Below are positions 24,806 to 33,034 of a DNA stretch of 64,000 nucleotides, piece after piece. The first letter of the stretch is position 1; each line of letters starts with the position of its first letter. The translations under genes were made by a program, and so were the position numbers. The notes below the pieces were generated by a model, which made no database searches, was not told the DNA's origin, and was given only the letters and a program-made list of their open reading frames with translations. The stretch is from Aequorivita sublithincola DSM 14238 (GTDB lineage: Bacteria > Bacteroidota > Bacteroidia > Flavobacteriales > Flavobacteriaceae), in NCBI RefSeq assembly GCF_000265385.1, contig NC_018013.1, positions 647,001 through 711,000 of the forward strand, written 5' to 3'.

Positions 24806-25702
24806 TTGGAGAAATACCTCGAAATATTTAAAAATTCCTACCACGGCTACTTCAATTATTTGTGGAGCGAAATAACCAGTTTCCATTGGGAAAACTATTT
24901 CTATGGGTTGATTATTCTATCTCTTCTGGTTTGGAGTTTGGAACTTTTGTTTCCGTGGCGAAAAAATCAAAAAGTCTTTAGAAAGGATTTTTGGTTGGAT
25001 ACTTTTTATATGTTTTTCAACTTCTTTCTGTTGAATTTAATTGTCCTGATTTTTCTATCTAATGCAACTGAGGCACTTTTCGATGATGCTTTGGCCTATA
25101 TTGGTTTGTCTATTGAAAGTTTTCATTTGTTTGATTTAAATTCACTTCCATTTCGAATGGGACTTTTAATCTTTTTTTTGGTTACTGATTTTGTGCAGTG
25201 GAATACTCACCGTTTACTTCACCGCGTTCCCTTTCTTTGGAATTTCCACAAACTCCACCATTCCGTAAAGGAAATGGGCTTTGCCGCTCACCTTCGTTAC
25301 CATTGGATGGAACCTATAGTTTACAAATCATTACTTTATATTCCTCTTGCAATAATTGGAGGTTTTGATGTAGAAGCTGTTGCAATCGTTCATTTTACGG
25401 CACTAGCTATCGGTCATTTAAATCATGCAAATATTGGTTGGGACTACGGAAGGTTTAAATATGTATTGAACAACCCAAAAATGCACATCTGGCATCACGC
25501 CAAAGTTTTGCCAAAAAACGCACAATACGGCGTTAATTTTGGGATTAGTTTAAGCCTTTGGGACTACCTTTTCAGAACCGATCATATCCCGCACGACGGC
25601 AGAGACATTGCCTTGGGCTTCGATGGAGATGAAAATTTTCCGAAAAATTTTGTAGGCCAAACACTTTATCCTGTCAAAACCAAACAACGAAATGTTTCGT
25701 AA
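24806..25702 (+). CDS. Sterol desaturase/fatty-acid hydroxylase superfamily membrane enzyme
   Basis: A 298-aa di-iron membrane oxygenase. It has about four hydrophobic helices and the His boxes of the superfamily: NTHRLLHR, NFHKLHHSVKEMGFAAHLRYH and, later, HLNHANIGW and MHIWHHAK. The only plausible start is TTG at 24806, 30 bp after the PNP stop. The substrate is a lipid or hydrophobic chain in most relatives. In this island it may tailor an arsenolipid or unrelated membrane lipid; the sequence does not decide. Confidence 0.88.
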   Translation: MEKYLEIFKNSYHGYFNYLWSEITSFHWENYFYGLIILSLLVWSLELLFPWRKNQKVFRKDFWLDTFYMFFNFFLLNLIVLIFLSNATEALFDDALAYIGLSIESFHLFDLNSLPFRMGLLIFFLVTDFVQWNTHRLLHRVPFLWNFHKLHHSVKEMGFAAHLRYHWMEPIVYKSLLYIPLAIIGGFDVEAVAIVHFTALAIGHLNHANIGWDYGRFKYVLNNPKMHIWHHAKVLPKNAQYGVNFGISLSLWDYLFRTDHIPHDGRDIALGFDGDENFPKNFVGQTLYPVKTKQRNVS

Positions 25703-25731
25703 GTATTGCAAACAGTAAAACACAAACAAAA

Positions 25732-26535
25732 ATGAAAACCTTATTCAATATTGCCACAGTCCTTTTAGTGGCTTTTAGTACGCAAAGTTGCAACCTTCTT
25801 TCTGCCGCAGGCGTGAGCAGTCAAGGGCAACCTACAAAAGAAGTGAAAATGGAACTTACTTCTACAACCGCAAATTCCGCAGTAAATGTAGACCATTCTG
25901 AATGGAACTCTTTATTAAAAAAACACGTAAATAGTGAAGGTCTAGTTGACTATAAAGGGTTTAAAAAAGACCAAGCCAAACTGGATGGGTATCTAAAAAT
26001 GCTTTCGGAAAAAAATCCTTCAAACGATTGGAGTGTGCAAGAATTATTAGCTTATTACATTAATATATACAATGCAGCAACGGTAAAATTGATCGTGGAG
26101 AATTATCCTGTAAAAAGCATCAAAGATATTGACGGTAATTGGACGAAAGGTCGCGTTTCTATTGGAAGCAAAGAATTGTCTTTAGGCGGAATTGAAAACG
26201 GAATCCTTCGAAAAATGAATGAACCGCGCATTCACTTCGCCATAAATTGTGCTTCAATTTCTTGTCCAAAAATATTGAATGAAGCTTTTACAGCAGCCAA
26301 AATTAACGAACAATTGGATCGCGCTACTAAGGAATTTATCAATAGTGATAAAAACGATATTTCTGCCAACAGCCCAAAGCTATCCTCAGTTTTTGATTGG
26401 TATCAAAAAGATTTTAAGATGAACGGAAAACAGGATGTAATTGGTTACATCAATCAATATTCCAAAACCAAAATCAATATGGGAGCTACAATTTCATACA
26501 AAGATTATAACTGGAATTTGAACGAACAGAAATAA
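25732..26535 (+). CDS. DUF547-domain lipoprotein
   Basis: A 267-aa DUF547 protein: signal peptide with lipobox-like TQSC (Cys20), then KHVNSEGLVDYKGFKKDQAKLDGYL, LLAYYINIYNAATVKLIVENYPVKSIKDI and FAINCASISCPKIL in the conserved core (the C-A-S-I-S-C motif). Distant transglutaminase/papain-like folds have been proposed for the domain. The 29-bp gap to the desaturase gene suggests one operon. Function in the arsenosugar run is unknown. Confidence 0.88.
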   Translation: MKTLFNIATVLLVAFSTQSCNLLSAAGVSSQGQPTKEVKMELTSTTANSAVNVDHSEWNSLLKKHVNSEGLVDYKGFKKDQAKLDGYLKMLSEKNPSNDWSVQELLAYYINIYNAATVKLIVENYPVKSIKDIDGNWTKGRVSIGSKELSLGGIENGILRKMNEPRIHFAINCASISCPKILNEAFTAAKINEQLDRATKEFINSDKNDISANSPKLSSVFDWYQKDFKMNGKQDVIGYINQYSKTKINMGATISYKDYNWNLNEQK

Positions 26536-26554
26536 GTTTTCAGTTTTCAGTAAA

Positions 26555-26586
26555 AGTAGGCTCGCGATTTATCGCGTGCCTTTTCT
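26555..26586 (+). terminator. Repeat-derived hairpin, possible terminator
   Basis: GGC-t-CGCGAT-tt-ATCGCG-t-GCC followed by TTTTCTTT gives a strong stem with a T-rich tail, 20 bp after the DUF547 stop. The same 25-bp word, without the T tract, recurs at 62383-62407, so it is also a dispersed repeat. Confidence 0.6.
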
Positions 26587-26596
26587 TTATAAATCT

Positions 26597-26604
26597 TATA
26601 TTTG
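26597..26604 (+). promoter_or_regulatory. -7 promoter box before the TIGR04283 gene
   Basis: TATATTTG matches the Bacteroidota -7 consensus exactly and lies just after the hairpin terminator, 48 bp before the chosen ATG. A matching -33 TTG is not obvious. It would start a new transcript for the last glycosyltransferase. Confidence 0.45.
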
Positions 26605-26651
26605 AAGCGTTTCTATAATTGAGCAAGAAACCTGAAACCAGAAATTATTTA

Positions 26652-27449
26652 ATGCTAAGTATCATCATCCCGGTTTTAAACGAAGCCGAAACCATTGAAA
26701 AATTATTGAGTCATCTTTCTGAAAATCTTTCGGGAAAGAACAGTGCAGAAATTATTTTGGTGGATGGTGGAAGCACAGATAACACAAAGGAACTCATTAC
26801 AGATTTTGCGAAAAGCGCATCTAGCCCCGTCAGGTTTTTAAAACCAGACAGGGCTTTTTCCATTCAAGTTATTTCTTCAGAAAAAGGACGCGCAAAACAG
26901 ATGAATAAAGGTGCAACTGAAGCTTCTGGCGAAATACTTTACTTTTTACACGCAGATTCATTTCCTCCGAAAAATTTCGACAGCTATATTATTTCTGAAG
27001 TTGAAAAAGGAAACCCGGCGGGATGTTTTAGAATGAAATTTGACCATACTCATTGGTGGCTTCAACTTGCGGGATGGCTCACGCAATTTAGCTGGCGAGC
27101 TTCCCGTGGAGGCGACCAAAGTCAGTTTATTACGAAACAACTCTTCAACGAAATTGGCGGTTTTGATGAAACTTTCATCATTTATGAAGACAATATTTTA
27201 ATCAACGAACTTTACGAACGAAAGAAGTTTGTAGTGATCCAACAGTGGCTTACAACTTCCGCAAGGCTTTATAAGCAAAAAGGAATTTGGACATTGCAAT
27301 ATCATTTTTTGATTATTTATGTAAAAAAGTGGTTCGGGGCAGATGCTGATGAACTTTACAATTACTATTTGAATCACATAAAAATTTCAAAAAAGGAAAC
27401 CTCTCATAAAGTATCATCAAGAAAGGCTTTATCAGAAAAACAGGTTTAG
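26652..27449 (+). CDS. TIGR04283-type arsenosugar biosynthesis glycosyltransferase
   Basis: A 265-aa GT2-family enzyme. The ATG at 26652 starts directly at the family motif LSIIIPVLNEAETIEKLL; an upstream in-frame TTG at 26619 adds only 11 residues. Visible: VDGGSTDNTKELI (donor binding), FLHADSFPPKNF (D-x-D-type metal site is H-A-D here), SRGGDQSQFI and GGFDETFIIYEDN, with a C-terminal amphipathic/hydrophobic stretch. TIGR04283 is the second transferase family tied to the radical SAM/arsenosugar locus. A small insertion around PDRAFSIQVISSEKG separates the first two motifs. The gene ends exactly one base before the convergent GH113-like stop. Confidence 0.88.
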   Translation: MLSIIIPVLNEAETIEKLLSHLSENLSGKNSAEIILVDGGSTDNTKELITDFAKSASSPVRFLKPDRAFSIQVISSEKGRAKQMNKGATEASGEILYFLHADSFPPKNFDSYIISEVEKGNPAGCFRMKFDHTHWWLQLAGWLTQFSWRASRGGDQSQFITKQLFNEIGGFDETFIIYEDNILINELYERKKFVVIQQWLTTSARLYKQKGIWTLQYHFLIIYVKKWFGADADELYNYYLNHIKISKKETSHKVSSRKALSEKQV

Positions 27450-28529
27450 TTATTTCTGTAAATAATACTTTTTCACAACCGCTTCCGCAGGTTTGTTTTG
27501 AGGTGTAAATTGATTATCATTTTCGCCACCAACATTTTCGTGAGATATAAACCATTTCCAAAGAAAGCCACCGGCAAACCAATCTTCTTCCCAAACAGAT
27601 TGGTATAAACCTTCCAGTAAATTTGCTTGAGCTTCAAGATTTAATGAAGTCATTTCTCGATCGCTTCTCCAAGGTTCTTTTCCAGCGAAATCAACGCTTC
27701 TATAGCCGTATTCGGTAAAAAGAATCTTTTTGTTTTCCTTTTCTGAAAATGTTTTTATTTCATCTTTCCAGCGTTGCCAACCTTTTTTAGATTCTTCAAC
27801 AGTTGGAGTTTTATTCTCTGAAATAGGAAAATAAGCATCGACCCCAATATAATCCAAGTCTTTCCAAAACGGCACGCGTTTGTATTCGTCCCAATTTGCT
27901 GCATAAGTAAGTTTTCCTTGGTAAACCATTCTGATTTTAACTATCAAATTTCGCCAATATTCCGGACGATGTTCTATAAATTTTTCAAGTTCGGTGCCGA
28001 TGCAAAATAATTCTACATTTTCTGCTTCGGCTACTTTCGCAAAATCTAGTATAAAATTTCTATAGGAATTTTCAAGTTCAAGCCAATCATTTTCCGAAGC
28101 CATCTTCAAAAGCCCTGTAAATTCGCCATTCCAGACCCAAATTTGTGGTTTCATCATTACCTGAATATTATTTTTGTGAAGCATATTTATATATTGCTTC
28201 GCTCCTTGCTTCGTTTCGCCGAACCATTGCCGTTGTTGATTGTAAATAATTTCAGGATGTCCCAAGCTCTTTATGAAAGCGAAAGGCATAACAGCGGCGT
28301 AATTAGCGTGAATTTCTTTTAAAGGAAGAATATTTTGGGGCAGAATAGAATCTTTGGAAGCTACGAAACTAACGCCGTTTATCTTTAAAGTAATTGATTC
28401 TTCAATTGTATTTTCGTGTTTTTCAGAGGCTAATACCTTCGAAGAATCGCGCTTTTGGACACATCCTAAAAGTAAAGGAAATAGAAAAATACAGACTAAA
28501 GAATGGCGAATTAACTTCATTTTATTCAT
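27450..28529 (-). CDS. GH113-like TIM-barrel glycoside hydrolase lipoprotein
   Basis: A 359-aa lipoprotein (MKLIRHSLVCIFLFPLLLGC, lipobox Cys at about 23) with a GH113-type (beta-mannanase-like) TIM barrel. Markers: NIQVMMKPQIWVWNGEF, VELFCIGTELEKF with the putative acid/base Glu, LDYIGVDAYFPISEN, and ILFTEYGYRS with the putative nucleophile Glu, then SLNLEAQANLLEGLYQSVWEEDWFAGGFLWKW. The gene is convergent with the TIGR04283 gene (stops adjacent). A role in trimming glycans of the cell surface or nutrition is open; inclusion in the island may be coincidental. Confidence 0.83.
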   Translation of the reverse strand: MNKMKLIRHSLVCIFLFPLLLGCVQKRDSSKVLASEKHENTIEESITLKINGVSFVASKDSILPQNILPLKEIHANYAAVMPFAFIKSLGHPEIIYNQQRQWFGETKQGAKQYINMLHKNNIQVMMKPQIWVWNGEFTGLLKMASENDWLELENSYRNFILDFAKVAEAENVELFCIGTELEKFIEHRPEYWRNLIVKIRMVYQGKLTYAANWDEYKRVPFWKDLDYIGVDAYFPISENKTPTVEESKKGWQRWKDEIKTFSEKENKKILFTEYGYRSVDFAGKEPWRSDREMTSLNLEAQANLLEGLYQSVWEEDWFAGGFLWKWFISHENVGGENDNQFTPQNKPAEAVVKKYYLQK

Positions 28530-28663
28530 AAATAAGTGATGAATGTAGCACTTTATTTTAGAATTTATCGAAACTTTAATAGCCCTTTTAAATCTAACCG
28601 ACTTGTAATTGCGTAAATTTATAAACGACTGAAAAGTAACTAAACCAAAATAACTTCCTAATT

Positions 28664-29965
28664 ATGGAGCACATCGTCATTATTGGCAACGGAATTGCTG
28701 GCATTACTGCTGCAAGACACATCCGAAAACTTTCCGACAAAAAGATAACCATAATTTCCGCTGAAACAGATCATTTTTTCTCCCGAACCGCACTAATGTA
28801 CATATATATGGGACATATGCGTTGGCGAGACATTGAACCTTACGAATCTTGGTTTTGGGAAAAAAACAGACTGGAACTGAAAAAAGGCTTTGTTGAAAGA
28901 GTTGATACGGATACTAAAACGCTTCATTTTAAAGAAGGTGGTTCTATTAATTACAACAAACTTATTATTGCCACGGGTTCCACCACCAATACTTTTGGCT
29001 GGGAAGGCCTAGAATTGAATGGCGTTCAAGGTCTGGTTTCTAAGCAGGATTTAGAAAATCTTGAAAAAAATGCTCCTAATAATAAAGAATGCCCACGAGC
29101 AGTAATTATTGGCGGCGGATTGATCGGCGTGGAAATGGCGGAAATGCTCCGAACCCGAAATATTGAAGTAACCATGCTCGTTCGCGAAGATGCTTTTTGG
29201 ACCAATGCTTTACCTTATGGTGAAGCGGAAATGCTTTCACGACATATAAAATCTCACGGCGTTGATCTTCGTCATAATTCAGAACTCGATAAAATTTTAG
29301 GCGACGACAACGGAAATGTGAGAGCTGTTTTAACAAAAGACGGCGAAGAAATTCCGTGCTGTGTTGTGGGAATAACTACTGGCGTAAAGCCGAATATTTC
29401 CTTCTTGAAAAATTCAAAAATTGAAACCGATAAAGGTATTTTGGTAAACCGAAAGTTGGAAACCAATATTGAAAACGTTTATGCCATTGGCGATTGTGCA
29501 CAACAGCACGAACCCATAGGCAATCGTCCGCCAATTGAAGCCGTTTGGTACACAGGGCGAATGATGGGCGAAGCCTTGGCGCAAACCATCTGCGGAAAAT
29601 CTTTTGATTACAATCCAGGAAACTGGTTTAACAGTGCCAAGTTTTTTGATATTGAATATCAAACCTACGGTTGGGTTTTTTCTGAACAAAGACGTAAAGA
29701 TTATGAAGAACAATTTCATTGGAAATGCAGCAGCGACCTGCGTTGTATTACAATTTCATACAATAAAATTTCAAATGAATTTCTGGGAATAAATACCTTC
29801 GGAATACGAATGAAACACGAAGTTTTTGATAGTTGGTTGGATGAAAAAAGAAGTGTGGATTATGTAATTCAAAACCTTAAACTAGCCAATTTTGATCCTG
29901 AGTTTTTTAAAAAATATGAAAAGGAGATTCTTTCAGCATATAACAGACAAAACGTAACTGTTTAA
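28664..29965 (+). CDS. NAD(P)/FAD-dependent oxidoreductase
   Basis: A 433-aa flavoprotein with two Rossmann folds: FAD site VIIGNGIAGITAARHI (GxGxxG at 8-13), NAD(P)H site VIIGGGLIGVEMAEML near residue 150, and the FAD-closing NVYAIGDCAQQ near 270. The last 120 residues have no redox Cys pair of disulfide reductases and are unlike rubredoxin reductase tails. The closest group is the nitrite/rubredoxin/ferredoxin reductase class. It starts 18 bp before a 4Fe-4S membrane protein gene, so it probably passes NAD(P)H electrons to that protein. Confidence 0.88.
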   Translation: MEHIVIIGNGIAGITAARHIRKLSDKKITIISAETDHFFSRTALMYIYMGHMRWRDIEPYESWFWEKNRLELKKGFVERVDTDTKTLHFKEGGSINYNKLIIATGSTTNTFGWEGLELNGVQGLVSKQDLENLEKNAPNNKECPRAVIIGGGLIGVEMAEMLRTRNIEVTMLVREDAFWTNALPYGEAEMLSRHIKSHGVDLRHNSELDKILGDDNGNVRAVLTKDGEEIPCCVVGITTGVKPNISFLKNSKIETDKGILVNRKLETNIENVYAIGDCAQQHEPIGNRPPIEAVWYTGRMMGEALAQTICGKSFDYNPGNWFNSAKFFDIEYQTYGWVFSEQRRKDYEEQFHWKCSSDLRCITISYNKISNEFLGINTFGIRMKHEVFDSWLDEKRSVDYVIQNLKLANFDPEFFKKYEKEILSAYNRQNVTV

Positions 29966-29983
29966 ATAAAACAAACCAAATAT

Positions 29984-31570
29984 ATGAGCACCGTTCAACG
30001 AAATATGTCTCTTACTGGCGAGCCGCCAAAAACTATAAATACCCAACAAAAAATCGCTTCAGCTATTGGTTTGTTGGGTTTGGCTTTGCTTTTTTTAGCA
30101 TTGTTCAATCTTGATTTTCCTAATAAAACCTTATGGCTCGGTTTGTCTTTAACGATGATTGCCGTTGATATTATTTGGTTTTCAACCGCTGCTTATTTAA
30201 ACAAACACGAAGGGATTAAAAACGATGGCGTTTACTTTAAATCGCTTACTAGCCGTGGATTTTGGGCATGGATTTTAGGAATTACTCTAACGCTATTTTA
30301 TGTGGTTTTGTATTGGTTTCCGCAGTATTTGGGCTTAGTGCAGGATGGAGATAATAAAGGAATTATTGCTCTTTTTGACCCTTTAAGCAAATTGCTAAGC
30401 GGTGGGCCAGCAAGCCAATGGTTTCTCTACGGAACACTTTATACGTTAGCGATTGTAGCTTTCGGAATAAAATTCATCTTAAAATATCGTCATAATAAAT
30501 ACGAAAAACTTAGAACGTTTTCGGTTATGTTTTTTCAGATGGGTTTCGCCTTTTTGATACCCGAACTTATGTCCCGATTGAATTCAGACAGTTTTAAATT
30601 ACCTTACTACGACCTAAAAAATATTTGGCCACTCAACTATTACAATTTTGAGCAATACCGAATTGATGAATTTATTTCTGCAGGTGATGTTGGTTTAGGA
30701 CTTCTTATTTTTGGAGTTCTATCAATCTTTGTAATTACACCAATTTTGACTTACAAATACGGTAAACGTTGGTATTGTTCTTGGGTTTGTGGTTGTGGTG
30801 GTTTAGCGGAAACTGCTGGAGATTCCTTTCGTCATTTAAGTGATAAAAGACAAGTTGCCTGGAAGGTGGAACGCTGGGTTATTCACAGTGTTTTGGTTTT
30901 TGTTGTATTAATGACAACTGCCGTAATTTATAGTTATTTAGGCGATGATTCTTCAAAATATTGGCTTACCAAAAATACTTTCTTAATTAGCGTGGCTGTC
31001 CTTTTAACTATTGTATTTGCCGGCGTTTGGATCTTTAAAAGAGAAGAGTTACAAAAAGATGCTCGTTTTGGAGCTATTGGTTATTTCATCATTATAATTT
31101 CACTTATAGGTTTTCATTACTTTTCAGGAAAAACATTATTCTTTTTTGAACCAGAAACGCTTCGAAAAAGCTATGGTTTCTTAATCGGTTCTGTTTTTAG
31201 CGGCGTAATAGGCGTTGGGTTCTATCCTATTTTTGGTAGCCGGGTTTGGTGCCGAATGGGTTGCCCTATGGCCGCAATTCTTGGATTTCAACAACGATTA
31301 TTTTCACGTTTCAGAATAACTACAAACGGCGGACAATGCATCTCTTGCGGAAATTGTTCTACCTATTGCGAAATGGGTATCGACGTGCGTGCATACGCTC
31401 AAAAGGGTGAAAACATTGTACGTTCAAGCTGTGTAGGATGCGGAGTTTGTTCAGCAGTTTGTCCACGTGGGGTTTTAAAACTTGAAAATGGACCGCTTGA
31501 GAAGCGTATTAATTCCAACGAAGTTCTTTTGGGGAATGATTTGGATTTGATGAACTATGTAAATAAGTAG
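29984..31570 (+). CDS. Polytopic 4Fe-4S membrane protein (NapH/NosR/CcoG-like)
   Basis: A 528-aa inner-membrane protein with about six to seven helices. Two cluster motifs occur near the C terminus: CISCGNCSTYCEMG and CVGCGVCSAVCPRG, a 2[4Fe-4S] ferredoxin domain. Two more Cys motifs in the membrane part, YCSWVCGCGG and WCRMGCPMA, match the NosR/NapH/RdxA pattern. It should move electrons across or within the membrane, with the flavoprotein upstream as donor. The acceptor is unknown; possible clients are the radical SAM and di-iron enzymes upstream. The region after it holds no gene for 441 bp. Confidence 0.87.
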   Translation: MSTVQRNMSLTGEPPKTINTQQKIASAIGLLGLALLFLALFNLDFPNKTLWLGLSLTMIAVDIIWFSTAAYLNKHEGIKNDGVYFKSLTSRGFWAWILGITLTLFYVVLYWFPQYLGLVQDGDNKGIIALFDPLSKLLSGGPASQWFLYGTLYTLAIVAFGIKFILKYRHNKYEKLRTFSVMFFQMGFAFLIPELMSRLNSDSFKLPYYDLKNIWPLNYYNFEQYRIDEFISAGDVGLGLLIFGVLSIFVITPILTYKYGKRWYCSWVCGCGGLAETAGDSFRHLSDKRQVAWKVERWVIHSVLVFVVLMTTAVIYSYLGDDSSKYWLTKNTFLISVAVLLTIVFAGVWIFKREELQKDARFGAIGYFIIIISLIGFHYFSGKTLFFFEPETLRKSYGFLIGSVFSGVIGVGFYPIFGSRVWCRMGCPMAAILGFQQRLFSRFRITTNGGQCISCGNCSTYCEMGIDVRAYAQKGENIVRSSCVGCGVCSAVCPRGVLKLENGPLEKRINSNEVLLGNDLDLMNYVNK

Positions 31571-32011
31571 CAGTTGGCAGTTGCAGTTTGTAGCTTTTAG
31601 CGACTTCAATCATAAGAATTAAATCGTTCAATATCGCGATCCTTATAGTCATCTTCATCTGTCTAAAAACTACAAAAGCGAAGCGTTTCGTATTCTCTAT
31701 TTCCTAGTGAATTAAAAGTTCAGTAATTCTTAAAATTAAAATTTCATAAGCTTATACCTTATGATAACAATCGAATTGACAGCACGTATTTGCTTTAATG
31801 GAATAGCTTGATAGCTCCCTTCGATTTCTAAAAAAGGTGGAAGTTGCTTTATAAATTGCTCATTAAATTTAAAGCCATTAGTGGCGAAACTTTACTAATG
31901 AAAAGCAATAATCTTCTATAATCAAAACCAGATTCTTTCACTAAAAAAACAGCACCAATGAGCGTAAACTCACGGTGCTGTTACATTTAATTAACAAAAA
32001 AAAAGAAACAA
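31571..32011. other. 441-bp intergenic region with a possible decayed coding remnant
   Basis: No intact gene is convincing. On the minus strand 31891-31736 reads 51 sense codons to a TAA (TNGFKFNEQFIKQLPPFLEI, then GSYQAIPLKQIRAVNSIVII and RYKLMKF) with a protein-like composition. It has no suitable start, and an in-frame stop (31892-31894) precedes it. This looks like the C-terminal remnant of a lost gene, but I cannot name the family. The right end is the fasciclin-gene terminator. Confidence 0.4.
31943..31980 (-). terminator. Intrinsic terminator of the FAS1 gene
   Basis: On the minus strand CAGCACCGTGAG and CTCATTGGTGCTG form a stem with a central two-base mismatch and a six-base loop, followed by seven T residues. 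It lies about 30 bp after the fasciclin stop. Confidence 0.85.
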
Positions 32012-33004
32012 CTATAGATTCGGTAATAGTACTTTATCAATCACATGAATAACCCCATTAGTAGCTTGAACGTCTGGAATAAACATATTTGCAGGTTCGC
32101 CATTTCCTACTCCGCCAACATTTAGTGTGCCATTGTTATAAGCTCCTAATGTTAGTGGATCGCCACCAAGTGGGCTTAACGTTCCAGCATTAAGTTCACT
32201 TGTAAATTTCCCTCCATTTGCTATTACATGATTTAACAATACGGTTGCCACAACTTGTTTTGGCAATTGTCTAATATCTTCTGGTTTGGTAAAAGTTAAT
32301 CCTAAGGCTGTTCCTAAATCTTTAAAAGCCTGGTCTGTCGGTGCAAAAACCGTAAAGGATGGGCTACCATCTGAGGCGGTTAAAGCGCCAGCTAAATCTG
32401 CATATATAACAGCTTCAACAAGGAAAGTCAATTCTGGTTGTTTAAAAACCTTTGCCGTACTCAAAGCTATTGCAGATTGAACAATATCACCTCCTGTGGC
32501 AATCATAACCTTATCAATAACATGTACTGTTCCATTACTCGCGTTTATATCTGTAGCCAATATCTTGGATCCATTTATATAGGTGTCTGATCCACGTTGT
32601 ATAATGCGTCTATTCACTCCTATAGCAGAACCGAAAGAGGCACCATCTGTGAGGGAACTACCCATAATATTTCCGTTGGAAGTATGATAAAGTAAGGTAT
32701 TCGTTAAGAATGCTTGTTGAAGAACCCCTAAATTATTTTCATTCAACCCTAGACGTGCAAAAGCATCGTTATTGGGCGCAAATACTGTATAATCTCCAGA
32801 TGAATGGTTTGGATTCTTATTGCTTAAAACTCCTGCTAAACCACCATAGGTTGCTGCAGCTTCTAAAGCACTAAAGTTTGGATTAGAAACTGCAATATAA
32901 GATATTGAAGGTTCTGAATCTTCAAAATTTGATTCGGTTTCACAAGAACTGAATGTGAAAACTAAGGCTAATGCCATTATTGATTTAAGATATATATTTT
33001 TCAT
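32012..33004 (-). CDS. Fasciclin (FAS1)-domain lipoprotein
   Basis: A 330-aa lipoprotein (MKNIYLKSIMALALVFTFSSC, lipid Cys at about 21) with two FAS1 domains, about 40-170 and 180-330. Each shows the domain's conserved blocks: DYTVFAPNNDAFARLG ... NGTVHVIDKVMI in the first, and SFTVFAPTDQAFKDLG ... NGVIHVIDKVLL in the second. FAS1 domains mediate adhesion. The outer-membrane protein gene at 33035 is 30 bp upstream on the same strand, so the pair forms an operon ending in the terminator at 31943. Confidence 0.94.
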   Translation of the reverse strand: MKNIYLKSIMALALVFTFSSCETESNFEDSEPSISYIAVSNPNFSALEAAATYGGLAGVLSNKNPNHSSGDYTVFAPNNDAFARLGLNENNLGVLQQAFLTNTLLYHTSNGNIMGSSLTDGASFGSAIGVNRRIIQRGSDTYINGSKILATDINASNGTVHVIDKVMIATGGDIVQSAIALSTAKVFKQPELTFLVEAVIYADLAGALTASDGSPSFTVFAPTDQAFKDLGTALGLTFTKPEDIRQLPKQVVATVLLNHVIANGGKFTSELNAGTLSPLGGDPLTLGAYNNGTLNVGGVGNGEPANMFIPDVQATNGVIHVIDKVLLPNL

Positions 33005-33034
33005 TTTAGTGTATTTTAAGAAATTAATAATTTT

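Noticed and set aside
13376..31570. Search for an arsM arsenite methyltransferase, arsR or arsenic efflux gene within the island
   Set aside because: No protein in the region shows a SAM-methyltransferase fold with the ArsM cysteines, nor ArsR HTH or ArsB/Acr3 features.
31571..31735. Minus-strand tail TDEDDYKDRDIERFNSYD ending at about 31607
   Set aside because: Only 18 codons between stops; too short to call a remnant by itself.
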